Positions 53,248-61,610 of a DNA stretch of 64,000 nucleotides are shown here, piece by piece. Positions within the stretch are counted from its first letter, which is position 1. Every line of letters begins with the position of its first letter. The notes under the pieces are model-generated. The model was not told the DNA's origin, did not search any database, and worked only from the letters and a program-made list of their open reading frames with translations. Position numbers and translations under genes: made by a program. The DNA comes from Herbaspirillum sp. meg3 (GTDB taxonomy: Bacteria; Pseudomonadota; Gammaproteobacteria; Burkholderiales; Burkholderiaceae_D): contig NZ_CP022736.1 of NCBI RefSeq assembly GCF_002257565.1, forward strand, positions 992,001 through 1,056,000, written 5' to 3'.

Positions 53248-54174
53248 ATGATTTCATTCAAACAGCTCAGATACTTTGTCGAGATAGTCGCTGCCGGAAG
53301 CTACACGCGGGCTTCCGAGCGCTTGTACATCGCGCAATCGGCGTTGAGCCGGCAGATCAAGGAGCTGGAGTCGGACATGGACGTCGTGCTGTTGCGGCGA
53401 GATGCCAAGCAGGTCGAGCTGACATTGGCCGGGCAGGAGTTCTACGACAAGGCCCGCAAGATTCTGGAAGACTTGGAGCACGCCATTTCGCAGGCGCGCT
53501 ACATCGACAAGGGCGAGCGGGGTGCGATCCGCCTGCTGCACTCCAGTTCGGTGCCGCTGTCGCCGCCGCTGGGGCCGTGTCTGAATAGCGTATTGGAAGG
53601 GTTCCCAGGTGTCACGCTGGAGATTTCGCAAGCCTCGTCGGAACATCAGGCGCTGGAGATCGAAGAAGGGCGCGCCGACCTCGGGCTCGCGCGCATTCCC
53701 ATCCTGCGCAAGCATCCGCATCTGGAAACCGTCACCTTGTTTCAGGAGAAACTGGTCGTTGCGGTTTCGTTGCAGCATCCGCTGGCGCAGCACAGTGTCA
53801 TCGACATTGCCGCATTACGTGACGAGTTGTTCGTATCGACGCCGCATCGCGATCGCGGCGGGCTGAGTTATCTGGTGGCGGAGCGTTGCATTGCGCACGG
53901 CTTTTTTCCAAAACCGGCACGCGCCACTTCACGCAAGGCGTCGCTGCTGAGTCTGGTCAATGCCAACTTCGGCATTGCCATCGTGCCTGACAGCATGCGC
54001 GCCATTGCGGTCTCCGGCGTACATTTTATCGATCTGAAGGAAGAGGATTTTCAATCCGCCGTGGTGCTGATGCATCGGCGCGGGGCTTCGGTGATGGTCG
54101 ATCAGTTCGTGCAGGCTTTCATTGCGGCGATTGCCAAGCCGTCGACGTCGCCAAACCTGACGACATCGACGTAG
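53248..54174 (+). CDS. LysR-family transcriptional regulator
   Basis: The frame is open from 53122, but the ATG at 53248 begins the standard LysR start MISFKQLRYFVEIVAAGSYT and gives 308 residues. The helix-turn-helix reads RASERLYIAQSALSRQIKEL, and the effector-binding domain follows from about residue 92. The segment QEKLVVAVSLQHPLAQHS is typical of the family. No divergent partner gene is adjacent except the small membrane protein frame. The target and the signal are unknown. Confidence 0.9.
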   Translation: MISFKQLRYFVEIVAAGSYTRASERLYIAQSALSRQIKELESDMDVVLLRRDAKQVELTLAGQEFYDKARKILEDLEHAISQARYIDKGERGAIRLLHSSSVPLSPPLGPCLNSVLEGFPGVTLEISQASSEHQALEIEEGRADLGLARIPILRKHPHLETVTLFQEKLVVAVSLQHPLAQHSVIDIAALRDELFVSTPHRDRGGLSYLVAERCIAHGFFPKPARATSRKASLLSLVNANFGIAIVPDSMRAIAVSGVHFIDLKEEDFQSAVVLMHRRGASVMVDQFVQAFIAAIAKPSTSPNLTTST

Positions 54175-54189
54175 ACTTCTCCCCTGCTG

Positions 54190-55050
54190 TCAGGGCTGCG
54201 GACCGGTAGCAACCGGACGCGTCGAATCAGAACTCCACTCACTCCACGAACCGGGATACAGTTTTGCACCGGGCAAACCGGCGACTTCCAGTGCCAGCAA
54301 GTTGTGGCAGGCGGTAACGCCCGAGCCGCATTGCATGATGGCAGTTTGCGGATTGTCGATCACGGCATTCCATTCGGCGCGCAGTGTTTCCGGCGATTTG
54401 AAGCTGCCGTCGGGGGCGAGGTTGTCCTTGAAGAAGCGATTCTTCGCGCCCGGGATATGGCCGCCAACGGCGTCCAGCGTTTCGTTCTCGCCGCGATAGC
54501 GATCTGCTGCGCGTGCGTCCACCACGGTCATGGCCTTGCTGTCGATATTGTCGAGCACACCTTCGGCGTCAATGCTGGTGACCAGGGAAGACTCTTCCTG
54601 CAAGTCGCCGCGCGTGGCCACCGGCATCTCCGTCGTCACTGCGCCGCCTTGTGCCTGCCAGGCTTGCAAACCGCCGTCCAGCACGGCGACTTGCACATGG
54701 CCGACCCAGCGCAGCAGCCACCACAAACGTGCTGCATACATGCCGCCTTGTGCGTCGTAAGCAACTACTTGCGTGTTCGCGTTGACGCCGATGACGCGCA
54801 TGGCGTCGACGAAATCCTGACGTTCCGGCAGCGGATGGCGGCCCTTGAACTTGCCATCGCTGCCGGTTTTGGCGCCGGACAGGATCTGATCCAGATGGGC
54901 AAAGCGCGCGTTCGGGATGTGACCGGCACGATAGGCATCGAGGCCGGCATCCGGATTGGTCAGGTCGTGACGGCAGTCGACGATCAGCAGGTTGTCGTCA
55001 CTCGCATGGGCGGCGAGATCGGCGGCGGAAATGAGAGTAGCGTAGGTCAT
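54190..55050 (-). CDS. sseA: 3-mercaptopyruvate sulfurtransferase
   Basis: A 286-residue two-domain rhodanese. The N-terminal domain contains DCRHDLTNPDAGLDAYRAG near residue 26. The C-terminal active-site loop IMQCGSGVTACHN near 240 has the CGSGVT form of mercaptopyruvate rather than thiosulfate sulfurtransferases. AGGAAAAATC precedes the ATG. It transfers sulfur from 3-mercaptopyruvate to cyanide or thiols in the cytoplasm. It is eight bases from the EamA transporter stop, so the two may be co-transcribed. Confidence 0.9.
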   Translation of the reverse strand: MTYATLISAADLAAHASDDNLLIVDCRHDLTNPDAGLDAYRAGHIPNARFAHLDQILSGAKTGSDGKFKGRHPLPERQDFVDAMRVIGVNANTQVVAYDAQGGMYAARLWWLLRWVGHVQVAVLDGGLQAWQAQGGAVTTEMPVATRGDLQEESSLVTSIDAEGVLDNIDSKAMTVVDARAADRYRGENETLDAVGGHIPGAKNRFFKDNLAPDGSFKSPETLRAEWNAVIDNPQTAIMQCGSGVTACHNLLALEVAGLPGAKLYPGSWSEWSSDSTRPVATGPQP

Positions 55051-55058
55051 GATTTTTC

Positions 55059-55973
55059 CTAAACTTCAGTGGCAATCGGATCGATCGCCGGCAGATTCTT
55101 GGAAGATTGTTGCGAGCGTTGATTGTAGAACGTGGAGACGATGCCGCTCATCAAAATGATGGCAATACCGGCAAAACCCAGCCAGCCCGGCGCGTCTTTC
55201 CAGATCAGCATACCCCACATGCTGGCAAACACGATGCCGGTGTACTGCAGATTGGCCGTCACCAGCGTATTGCCGAGGCGATAGGCACGCGTCATGGCGA
55301 TTTGCGCGATGGTCGCAGTCAGGCCGATAGTGAGGATCAGCGCGACGCCTTTGAGGCTGTGTGCATGCCAGAACGGTACGCGACCGGTGGCGATGCTGCC
55401 GGCGATCCCGGCCAGCAAGCCAGTGAAAGAAAAATAGAAGACCACGCGATATTCCGGCTCGCCCAGCAGGCCGAGCTTGCGCACCTGCAGGTAGACCAGC
55501 GCCGACAACACGCCCGAGAACAAGGCGATCACGCCGCCGAGCAGTTCATCCGAGTTGATCGATGGGCGCAACAGCAGCGCCACACCGATGAAGCTCAGCA
55601 CCACCGTACCGGCCAGGCCCCATTCGAAGCGCTTCTTGCCCTGCCACCAGGCCACGCCGAACAGCATCGCGGCAATCCAGATCGATGACATGTAATTCAG
55701 CGTCGTGGCGGTCGCTACCGGCAGCAGGTTGAAGGAGTAGAACCACAGCCACAGCGAGATCACGCCGACGCCGCCGCGAATGATGTGGTCGCGCGGATAG
55801 GGAGTCTTCAGCGTGCCGCCCTTGATGCTGATCAGGACGTAGATGAAGCTGACCCCGACGATGCCGCGGCAGAGCACGATTTCAGCGGTGGAGTAATGAT
55901 CGCCGGCCAGCTTGACGCAGACGCCCATGATCGAAAACAGGAAGGAAGCAACAAGCATCCAGAGGGATTGCAT
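55059..55973 (-). CDS. EamA/DMT-family transporter
   Basis: A 304-residue protein with about ten hydrophobic helices in two repeats of the EamA type. Diagnostic stretches include AEIVLCRGIVGVSFIYVLI near residue 30, LPVATATTLNYMSSIWIAAM near 85 and RLGNTLVTANLQYTGIVFAS near 235. Such proteins export amino acids or other small metabolites across the inner membrane. It precedes sseA by eight bases; a link to sulfur metabolites is possible but speculative. Confidence 0.88.
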   Translation of the reverse strand: MQSLWMLVASFLFSIMGVCVKLAGDHYSTAEIVLCRGIVGVSFIYVLISIKGGTLKTPYPRDHIIRGGVGVISLWLWFYSFNLLPVATATTLNYMSSIWIAAMLFGVAWWQGKKRFEWGLAGTVVLSFIGVALLLRPSINSDELLGGVIALFSGVLSALVYLQVRKLGLLGEPEYRVVFYFSFTGLLAGIAGSIATGRVPFWHAHSLKGVALILTIGLTATIAQIAMTRAYRLGNTLVTANLQYTGIVFASMWGMLIWKDAPGWLGFAGIAIILMSGIVSTFYNQRSQQSSKNLPAIDPIATEV

Positions 55974-56000
55974 GACGGAACTCTATTCAAAAACGATGAC

Positions 56001-56037
56001 AAAAAAACAGGCAGCGCGAGCTGGTGCCGGCGCTGCC
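56001..56037 (-). terminator. Intrinsic terminator after the Rieske oxygenase gene
   Basis: On the minus strand GGCAGCGC pairs with GCGCTGCC around a 12-base loop and is followed after TG by TTTTTTT (56001-56007). It ends the gene that stops at 56173. Confidence 0.85.
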
Positions 56038-56172
56038 TTCGGATATTGCGTTAGTCGGAGGTGATGCAGAATTCGTCTGAAGCTGCGGATGTTGCCAATG
56101 TTGTTAATGTCGTGAGACTACATCGTGACCATCGCATCTTCGCTGCCTTCTGCATGTCTGCTCCTGGGAGAT

Positions 56173-57300
56173 TCAGTTTTCTTGCACCGCGATCTCAGCT
56201 ATTTGCGAGCGGTACCATTCGTGGAAGTGCTGCATGCCGTCTTCCATCGGCGACTGGTACGGACCGACTTCACTGGTGCCGCGATCCATCAGTATACGCC
56301 GACCCGCATCCATGCGCAGGGCGATCTCGTCGTCCTCGACACAGGTCTCCATGTAGGCGGCGCGTTCGGCTTCGACCATCTCGCGTTCGAACAGGGCGAT
56401 TTCTTCCGGATAGTAGAACTCGACGACGTTGGTGGTCTTTTGCGGACCACTCGGCCACAGCGTCGACACCACCAGCACATGCGGATACCACTCGACCATG
56501 ATGTTCGGATACAGCGTCAGCCAGATCGCGCCGTACTTCGGCGGTTGGCCGTTGCCGAAGCGCAGCACCTGCTCCTGCCACTTCTTGTAGGTTGGCGAAC
56601 CCGACTTGGCCAGGCCGTGATTGACGCCCACGGTCTGCACGCTGTAGTTCTTGCCGAATTCCCATTTCAGGTCGTCGCAGCTGACGAAGCTGCCCAGACC
56701 AGGGTGGAAGGGCTCGACGTGATAATCCTCCAGATAGACTTCGATGAACGTCTTCCAGTTGTAATCGCATTCGTGCACTTCGACGTGATCGAACAGATAG
56801 CCGGAAAAATCAAGATCCTTGCTCACACCCAGTTGCCGCAATTGCGCCGCGACGTCGACACCGTCCTTGCCGTTGTTCTCGAACAGCAGGCCGTTCCAGT
56901 TTTGCAAAGGCGTTTTGGACAGGTTCAGGCACGGCGTTTCGCCGAAGTGCGGCGCGCCGATCAGGTCACCCTTGAGATCATAGGTCCAACGATGCAGCGG
57001 GCAGACGATATTGCGCGCATTGCCGCGGCCGTCCAGCATTTTTGCTTGACGGTGGCGACAGACGTTGGAAAGCAGATCGATGCCTTGCGCGTTGCGCACC
57101 AGCATGCGACCTTCGTTTTCCCATGGCAGCGTTGCATAGTCGCCGACATTGGGCACCATCAATTCATGGCCGGCGTAACGCGGGCCCTTCTGAAACAATT
57201 GGTGAATTTCGCGCTTGAAAAGCGCCGCGTCAAAATAGACGTCTACTGGCAATTGCGCGTTTGAGCGCGCCAGTTTGGCAAAAGTAGCAAGATCGGACAT
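56173..57300 (-). CDS. Rieske aromatic-ring-hydroxylating oxygenase, alpha subunit type
   Basis: The ATG at 57300 with GGGGGCGGGG directly upstream gives 375 residues; a GTG at 57327 would add nine. The Rieske 2Fe-2S ligands are in NVCRHRQAKML near residue 80 and IVCPLHRWTYD near 100. The mononuclear iron site begins with EVYLEDYHVEPFHPG near 190. No reductase or beta subunit is adjacent, so the electron donor is encoded elsewhere. Substrate unknown; N-methyl betaine-type and aromatic substrates both occur in relatives. It is divergent from xseB. Confidence 0.88.
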   Translation of the reverse strand: MSDLATFAKLARSNAQLPVDVYFDAALFKREIHQLFQKGPRYAGHELMVPNVGDYATLPWENEGRMLVRNAQGIDLLSNVCRHRQAKMLDGRGNARNIVCPLHRWTYDLKGDLIGAPHFGETPCLNLSKTPLQNWNGLLFENNGKDGVDVAAQLRQLGVSKDLDFSGYLFDHVEVHECDYNWKTFIEVYLEDYHVEPFHPGLGSFVSCDDLKWEFGKNYSVQTVGVNHGLAKSGSPTYKKWQEQVLRFGNGQPPKYGAIWLTLYPNIMVEWYPHVLVVSTLWPSGPQKTTNVVEFYYPEEIALFEREMVEAERAAYMETCVEDDEIALRMDAGRRILMDRGTSEVGPYQSPMEDGMQHFHEWYRSQIAEIAVQEN

Positions 57301-57426
57301 CCCCGCCCCCAAATTAATTTGCACCAACCTAAGAGAGAAAGAATCCGCAAAAACCTGGGTTCAAATAATATGAAGAGGAAATTTTGGACAGAACCGCGGA
57401 TTATGCCATAAAACCGGGGTATCTGG

Positions 57427-57471
57427 GGCGTTCGACCGCGTAAATCGCGATCAAGTTCGCGTTCGAACGCC
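57427..57471. promoter_or_regulatory. 9-base-arm inverted repeat between the Rieske gene and xseB
   Basis: GGCGTTCGA (57427-57435) and TCGAACGCC (57463-57471) are perfect arms around 27 bases that contain further CGCG palindromes. The site lies between divergent genes and could be an operator or a cruciform. Confidence 0.4.
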
Positions 57472-57523
57472 TATCTGTGGCGGTTTGCACTAAAATAACG
57501 GGCTATATTCGAAATCAGCCACT

Positions 57524-57790
57524 ATGCCAAAGAATCCTGTCAAAGCCAGCTCACCCGCCTCGTTTGAAGAAGCCATGGAAGAGCTGGAGCAACTGGTCGT
57601 CCAGATGGAAGCGGGCGAACTGCCCCTGGAAGCTTCCGTCGCGGCATACAAGCGGGGCGCTGAACTGGTCAAGTTCTGCGCCGCTCAGCTGGACAAGGTC
57701 GACAGCCAGGTCAAAGTACTTGAGGGCGACATGCTCAAACCACTGGCCACCGGCTCCACCGGTTCTGCCGATGATGAGGATCGCGAATGA
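57524..57790 (+). CDS. xseB: Exodeoxyribonuclease VII small subunit
   Basis: An 88-residue helical subunit with the family core SFEEAMEELEQLVVQMEAGELPLEASVAAYKRG near residue 12. It supports the large XseA subunit, encoded elsewhere, in degrading single-stranded DNA. Its stop overlaps the ispA start as ATGA, as in E. coli and many proteobacteria, which couples their translation. Confidence 0.95.
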   Translation: MPKNPVKASSPASFEEAMEELEQLVVQMEAGELPLEASVAAYKRGAELVKFCAAQLDKVDSQVKVLEGDMLKPLATGSTGSADDEDRE

Positions 57791-58698
57791 GCGCCAGAAT
57801 CGGGGCCACTTCGTCTTTCCTGGAGTGGATGCAACACATCCAATCGGGCATGGAAACCACGCTCGATACCTACCTGCCGCCGGAAACCCATATGCCCGCG
57901 CGCCTGCATCAGGCCATGCGCTATACCGCGCTCGATGGCGGCAAACGCGTACGGCCGCTGCTGGTCTATGCTGCCGGCGAACTATTTGATGCTCCTGGGC
58001 AATTGCTGGCGCGCTCTGCCGCCGCAGTGGAGATGATCCACGTCTATTCGCTGGTGCATGACGATATGCCTTGCATGGACGACGATGCCTTGCGTCGCGG
58101 CAAGCCTACCGTGCACGTTAAATACGACGAAGCGACCGCCTTGCTGGTCGGCGATGCCTTGCAGGCGCAAGCGTTTGCGGTGTTGGCAGACATTGTTGAC
58201 GAACAGCAAGCTGCGCGTCAGTTGAAGATGGTGCATCTGCTGGCCGAGGCTGCCGGCTCGGCAGGCATGTGCGGCGGCCAGGCAATCGATCTGGCCAGCG
58301 TCGGCATGACGTTGTCGCTGGCGGAACTGGAACAGATGCACAGGCTCAAAACAGGAGCACTGCTGCGCGCATCGATTTTGCTCGGCGCCTACAGCGGCAA
58401 GTTGCTGTCAACGGCGGAAACCGCAGCGTTGGAAGCCTACGCCGGCGCTATCGGCCTGGCGTTTCAGGTGGTGGACGATGTTCTCGATGCGACGGCGGAT
58501 TCCGCCACGCTCGGCAAGACTGCCGGCAAGGATGCCGCTGACAACAAGCCGACCTACGTGTCGATCCTTGGTTTGAGCGAATCGCAGGCACTGGCAGAAA
58601 AGCTGCGCGGCGATGCGCATCAGGCGCTGGAGCAATTCGGCGACAAGGCGCGCCGCCTGCATGAGCTGGCCGATCTGATTGTGCAGCGCAAGGCATGA
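57787..58698 (+). CDS. ispA: Farnesyl diphosphate synthase (polyprenyl synthetase)
   Basis: A 303-residue prenyltransferase that condenses IPP with DMAPP and GPP. The first aspartate-rich motif DDMPCMDDDALRRGKPT is near residue 93, the upstream ALDGGKRVRPLLV near 48 and the second motif FQVVDDVLDATAD near 230. It starts in the ATGA overlap with xseB. Its stop overlaps the ATG of a 38-codon frame in the same ATGA form, before dxs at 58863. Confidence 0.96.
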   Translation: MSARIGATSSFLEWMQHIQSGMETTLDTYLPPETHMPARLHQAMRYTALDGGKRVRPLLVYAAGELFDAPGQLLARSAAAVEMIHVYSLVHDDMPCMDDDALRRGKPTVHVKYDEATALLVGDALQAQAFAVLADIVDEQQAARQLKMVHLLAEAAGSAGMCGGQAIDLASVGMTLSLAELEQMHRLKTGALLRASILLGAYSGKLLSTAETAALEAYAGAIGLAFQVVDDVLDATADSATLGKTAGKDAADNKPTYVSILGLSESQALAEKLRGDAHQALEQFGDKARRLHELADLIVQRKA

Positions 58699-58811
58699 CC
58701 ACGGAAGACAGACAGAAGACAGCGAAGAGCACGGACAGCAAGAGTAAGAACAACGCGAAGAATACAAGCGAAGTGTACGAAGAATGCAGTGGCATCAGCA
58801 AAACAGTCTGA
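58695..58811 (+). CDS. Possible 38-residue hydrophilic peptide coupled to ispA
   Basis: An ATG at 58695 overlaps the ispA stop (ATGA) and opens 38 codons: MTTEDRQKTAKSTDSKSKN, then NAKNTSEVYEECSGISKTV, ending at TGA 58809-58811. The product is rich in Lys, Ser, Thr and Asn and would be disordered. AAGG lies one base before the ATG, so initiation would depend on re-initiation from ispA. The A-rich codons differ from neighbouring genes. It could also be only a purine-rich spacer. Confidence 0.3.
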   Translation: MTTEDRQKTAKSTDSKSKNNAKNTSEVYEECSGISKTV

Positions 58812-58862
58812 CTGGCAGCCACAGCTTCTTCGCAGTAGCAAATTAACGGTGAACAACCCAGC

Positions 58863-60725
58863 ATGCTTAATACGATAAATAGCCCAGCCGATCTGCGGCA
58901 ACTCCCGCGCACCCAGTTGAAGCCTTTGGCTGACGAGCTGCGCGCCTTCGTGCTCGATTCGGTATCGAAGACCGGTGGACATCTCTCGTCCAATCTCGGT
59001 ACGGTGGAATTGACGATTGCCTTGCACTACGTCTTCAACACCCCGGAAGACCGCATCGTCTGGGACGTGGGTCATCAGACTTATCCGCACAAGATCCTCA
59101 CCGGCCGTCGCGATCAGATGTCAACGCTGCGCCAGTTCAATGGTATTTCCGGTTTTCCGCGCCGTGCCGAGAGCGAGTACGACACCTTTGGCACCGCGCA
59201 TTCCTCGACTTCCATTTCCGCTGCGCTGGGCATGGCGCTGGCCGCCAAGACCAAAGGCGAAGACCGCCACGCCATTGCCGTCATCGGTGACGGTGCGATG
59301 ACTGCAGGCATGGCCTTCGAAGCGATGAACAACGCCGGTATCTCTGAAGACGTCAATCTGCTGGTGATCCTCAACGACAACGACATGTCGATTTCGCCGC
59401 CGGTCGGCGCGCTCAATCGCTATCTCGCACGCCTGATGTCCGGACAGTTCTACGCCAAGGCCAAGAACGTCGGCAAGTCCATGTTGCCGGCGCCCATGTT
59501 GGAACTGGCCAAGCGTCTGGAAGAGCACGCCAAGGGTATGATCGTCCCGGCCACCATGTTCGAAGAATTCGGCTTCAACTATATCGGGCCGATTGACGGT
59601 CACGACCTCGACTCGCTGATTCCGACGCTGCAAAACCTGAAGAACCTCAAGGGCCCACAATTCCTGCACGTGGTAACCAAAAAAGGCCAAGGCTACAAGC
59701 TGGCCGAAGCCGATCCGGTGCTGTATCACGGTCCCGGCAAGTTCAACCCGGCTGAAGGCATCAAACCTGCTGCGGCAAGCAAATTGACGTACACCCAAGT
59801 CTTCGGCGAATGGCTGTGCGACATGGCTGCGCAAGACAAGACTCTGGTCGGCATCACGCCGGCAATGCGCGAAGGTTCGGGCATGGTCAAGTTTGAACAG
59901 AAGTTTCCTGATCGCTACTATGACGTCGGCATCGCCGAACAGCACGCCGTCACCTTTGCCGCCGGTATGGCGTGCGAAGGTTTGAAACCGGTCGTGGCGA
60001 TTTACTCGACCTTCTTGCAGCGCGCTTATGATCAACTGATTCACGACGTTGCCCTGCAAAACCTCGACGTGACTTTCGCTCTGGATCGCGCTGGTCTGGT
60101 CGGTGCCGACGGCGCCACGCATGCAGGCAATTACGATCTTGCTTTCCTGCGCTGTATCCCGAACATGGTCGTCATGGCTGCGTCCGATGAAAACGAATGC
60201 CGCCAGATGCTGTCCACAGCCTTCGAGCATAAAGGTCCGGCAGCGGTGCGTTATCCGCGCGGTTCCGGCACAGGCGCCGCGGTGGAAAAGACCTTGACCA
60301 CCATTCCGATGGGCAAGGGCGAAGTACGCCGCGAAGGCAAGGGCATTGCGATCCTCGCCTTCGGCACGATGGTTGCACCGGCGCTGGCCGCGGGTGAAAA
60401 ACTCAATGCGACTGTCGCCAACATGCGTTTCATCAAACCGCTCGATATTGAGCTGGTCAAGCAACTCGCCGCCAGCCACGATGCGCTGGTAACGGTCGAA
60501 GAAGGTTGCATCATGGGCGGCGCCGGCGCTGCCGTGGCCGAGGCGATGGCTGAAGCGGGCATCGTCAAGCCGTTGCTGCATCTGGGTTTGCCGGATCGCT
60601 TCATCGATCACGGCGACGCAGGTCAATTGCTGGCCGGCTGCGGCCTCGACGGCGAAGGCATTGCCGCTTCGATCGTGCAGCGTTTCGGCAAGGATCAGCC
60701 GCGCCTGGTGGTCAACAACGGTTGA
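58863..60725 (+). CDS. dxs: 1-deoxy-D-xylulose-5-phosphate synthase
   Basis: A 620-residue thiamine-diphosphate enzyme that makes deoxyxylulose phosphate from pyruvate and glyceraldehyde 3-phosphate, the first step of the MEP pathway. It shows ThDP-binding GDGAMTAGMAFEAMNNAG near residue 144 with a downstream NDND, FGTAHSSTSISAALGMALA near 113 and the catalytic-Glu segment VGIAEQHAVTFAAGMA near 358. It follows xseB-ispA in the same direction, so isoprenoid precursor supply and chain synthesis are encoded together. An intrinsic terminator follows at 60744. Confidence 0.97.
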   Translation: MLNTINSPADLRQLPRTQLKPLADELRAFVLDSVSKTGGHLSSNLGTVELTIALHYVFNTPEDRIVWDVGHQTYPHKILTGRRDQMSTLRQFNGISGFPRRAESEYDTFGTAHSSTSISAALGMALAAKTKGEDRHAIAVIGDGAMTAGMAFEAMNNAGISEDVNLLVILNDNDMSISPPVGALNRYLARLMSGQFYAKAKNVGKSMLPAPMLELAKRLEEHAKGMIVPATMFEEFGFNYIGPIDGHDLDSLIPTLQNLKNLKGPQFLHVVTKKGQGYKLAEADPVLYHGPGKFNPAEGIKPAAASKLTYTQVFGEWLCDMAAQDKTLVGITPAMREGSGMVKFEQKFPDRYYDVGIAEQHAVTFAAGMACEGLKPVVAIYSTFLQRAYDQLIHDVALQNLDVTFALDRAGLVGADGATHAGNYDLAFLRCIPNMVVMAASDENECRQMLSTAFEHKGPAAVRYPRGSGTGAAVEKTLTTIPMGKGEVRREGKGIAILAFGTMVAPALAAGEKLNATVANMRFIKPLDIELVKQLAASHDALVTVEEGCIMGGAGAAVAEAMAEAGIVKPLLHLGLPDRFIDHGDAGQLLAGCGLDGEGIAASIVQRFGKDQPRLVVNNG

Positions 60726-60743
60726 GTGTCTGGATAGCGATGT

Positions 60744-60771
60744 AAAAAAAGCGGCTTCGGCCGCTTTTTTT
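60744..60771. terminator. Bidirectional intrinsic terminator after dxs
   Basis: GCGGC (60751-60755), TTCG tetraloop, GCCGC (60760-60764), with A7 before and T7 after. It also serves the convergent adenosyltransferase gene. Confidence 0.93.
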
Positions 60772-60774
60772 GTT

Positions 60775-61347
60775 TCATTCCTGCTTTTCGTCCTCAGTGT
60801 GATCCCGGCCCTTGCGCCACAACACATCGCTGCCTCCCGCATAGCGATTGAGTACGCGTGAGAGCACGAAACACAGGTCGGACAGCCGGTTCAAATATTG
60901 CCGAGGTTGAGGATTAACGGTTTCTGCTTGTGCCAGCGTCACCACGGCGCGCTCGGCACGACGGCATACGGTGCGGCATATATGCATCTGCGCTGCTGCG
61001 CGCGAACCGCCGGGCAAGATAAATTCTTTGAGCGGCGGCAGGTCGGCGTTGTACTTCTCCAGCAGCGCATCCAGCCGTGCAACCTGAGTCTCTGCAATCA
61101 GGCTGTAGCCAGGGATGCACAGCTCGCCGCCCAGATCGAACAAGTCATGCTGGATCGTCAGCAATTCCTCGCGCAAGGTCGCCGGCAAGTCTTCGCATAG
61201 CAGCAGGCCGACATGTGAGTTGAGTTCGTCCACGTCGCCCAAGGCGTGAATGCGCGGATGATCTTTCGCCGTGCGGCTGCCGTCGCCGAGTCCGGTACTA
61301 CCGTCGTCGCCGGTGCGCGTTGCGATTTTTGACAGGCGATTACCCAT
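60775..61347 (-). CDS. Cob(I)alamin adenosyltransferase (PduO/MMAB type)
   Basis: The ATG at 61347 gives 190 residues; an open frame to 61386 has a poor start. The ATP-binding N-terminus SKIATRTGDDGSTGLGDGSR near residue 5 and the C-terminal CRTVCRRAERAVVTLAQ and YLNRLSDLCFVLSRVLNR near 145 define the PduO-type family. It transfers the adenosyl group from ATP to cob(I)alamin. It converges on dxs. Cobalamin-dependent enzymes are not in this window. Confidence 0.93.
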   Translation of the reverse strand: MGNRLSKIATRTGDDGSTGLGDGSRTAKDHPRIHALGDVDELNSHVGLLLCEDLPATLREELLTIQHDLFDLGGELCIPGYSLIAETQVARLDALLEKYNADLPPLKEFILPGGSRAAAQMHICRTVCRRAERAVVTLAQAETVNPQPRQYLNRLSDLCFVLSRVLNRYAGGSDVLWRKGRDHTEDEKQE

Positions 61348-61441
61348 AATGTTTTTTCCAAAAAATGAACATGATACAGAGGTCACTTGGCGACGTCCGC
61401 AGAGCGCTTGTCATTACCTGTTTGCTAAAGCCCGTCGACAC

Positions 61442-61489
61442 TCATCTGGGTTGGCCAGCAGACAGGCTTGGTCACCCAGATGATTTTTG
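61442..61489 (+). other. Hairpin with T-run upstream of the FapA-like gene
   Basis: TCATCTGGGT (61442-61451) pairs with ACCCAGATGA (61474-61483), followed by TTTTT. It looks like an intrinsic terminator, but no plus-strand gene precedes it and the promoter of the FapA-like gene lies after it. It may end an undetected short transcript. Confidence 0.45.
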
Positions 61490-61520
61490 GGGCTAATTCG
61501 CGACACTAAATAATGTTTTT

Positions 61521-61550
61521 TTGATAATTTATATTTTGACAACATATACT
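61521..61550 (+). promoter_or_regulatory. Sigma-70 promoter of the FapA-like gene
   Basis: TTGATA (61521-61526) and TATACT (61545-61550) with an 18-base spacer in an AT-rich stretch. The start near 61557 leaves a 54-base leader to the ATG at 61611 with GAGGAGG upstream. Confidence 0.65.
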
Positions 61551-61610
61551 GAATCCTCGAACTTAAAATGATCGGCCCATCCATGGTGGGCAAGGACTTG
61601 AGGAGGCGGT

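Noticed and set aside
59121..60842. A 573-codon open frame on the minus strand opposite dxs
   Set aside because: It is an antisense shadow of a highly biased GC-rich gene, with no recognisable domain, and dxs is certain.
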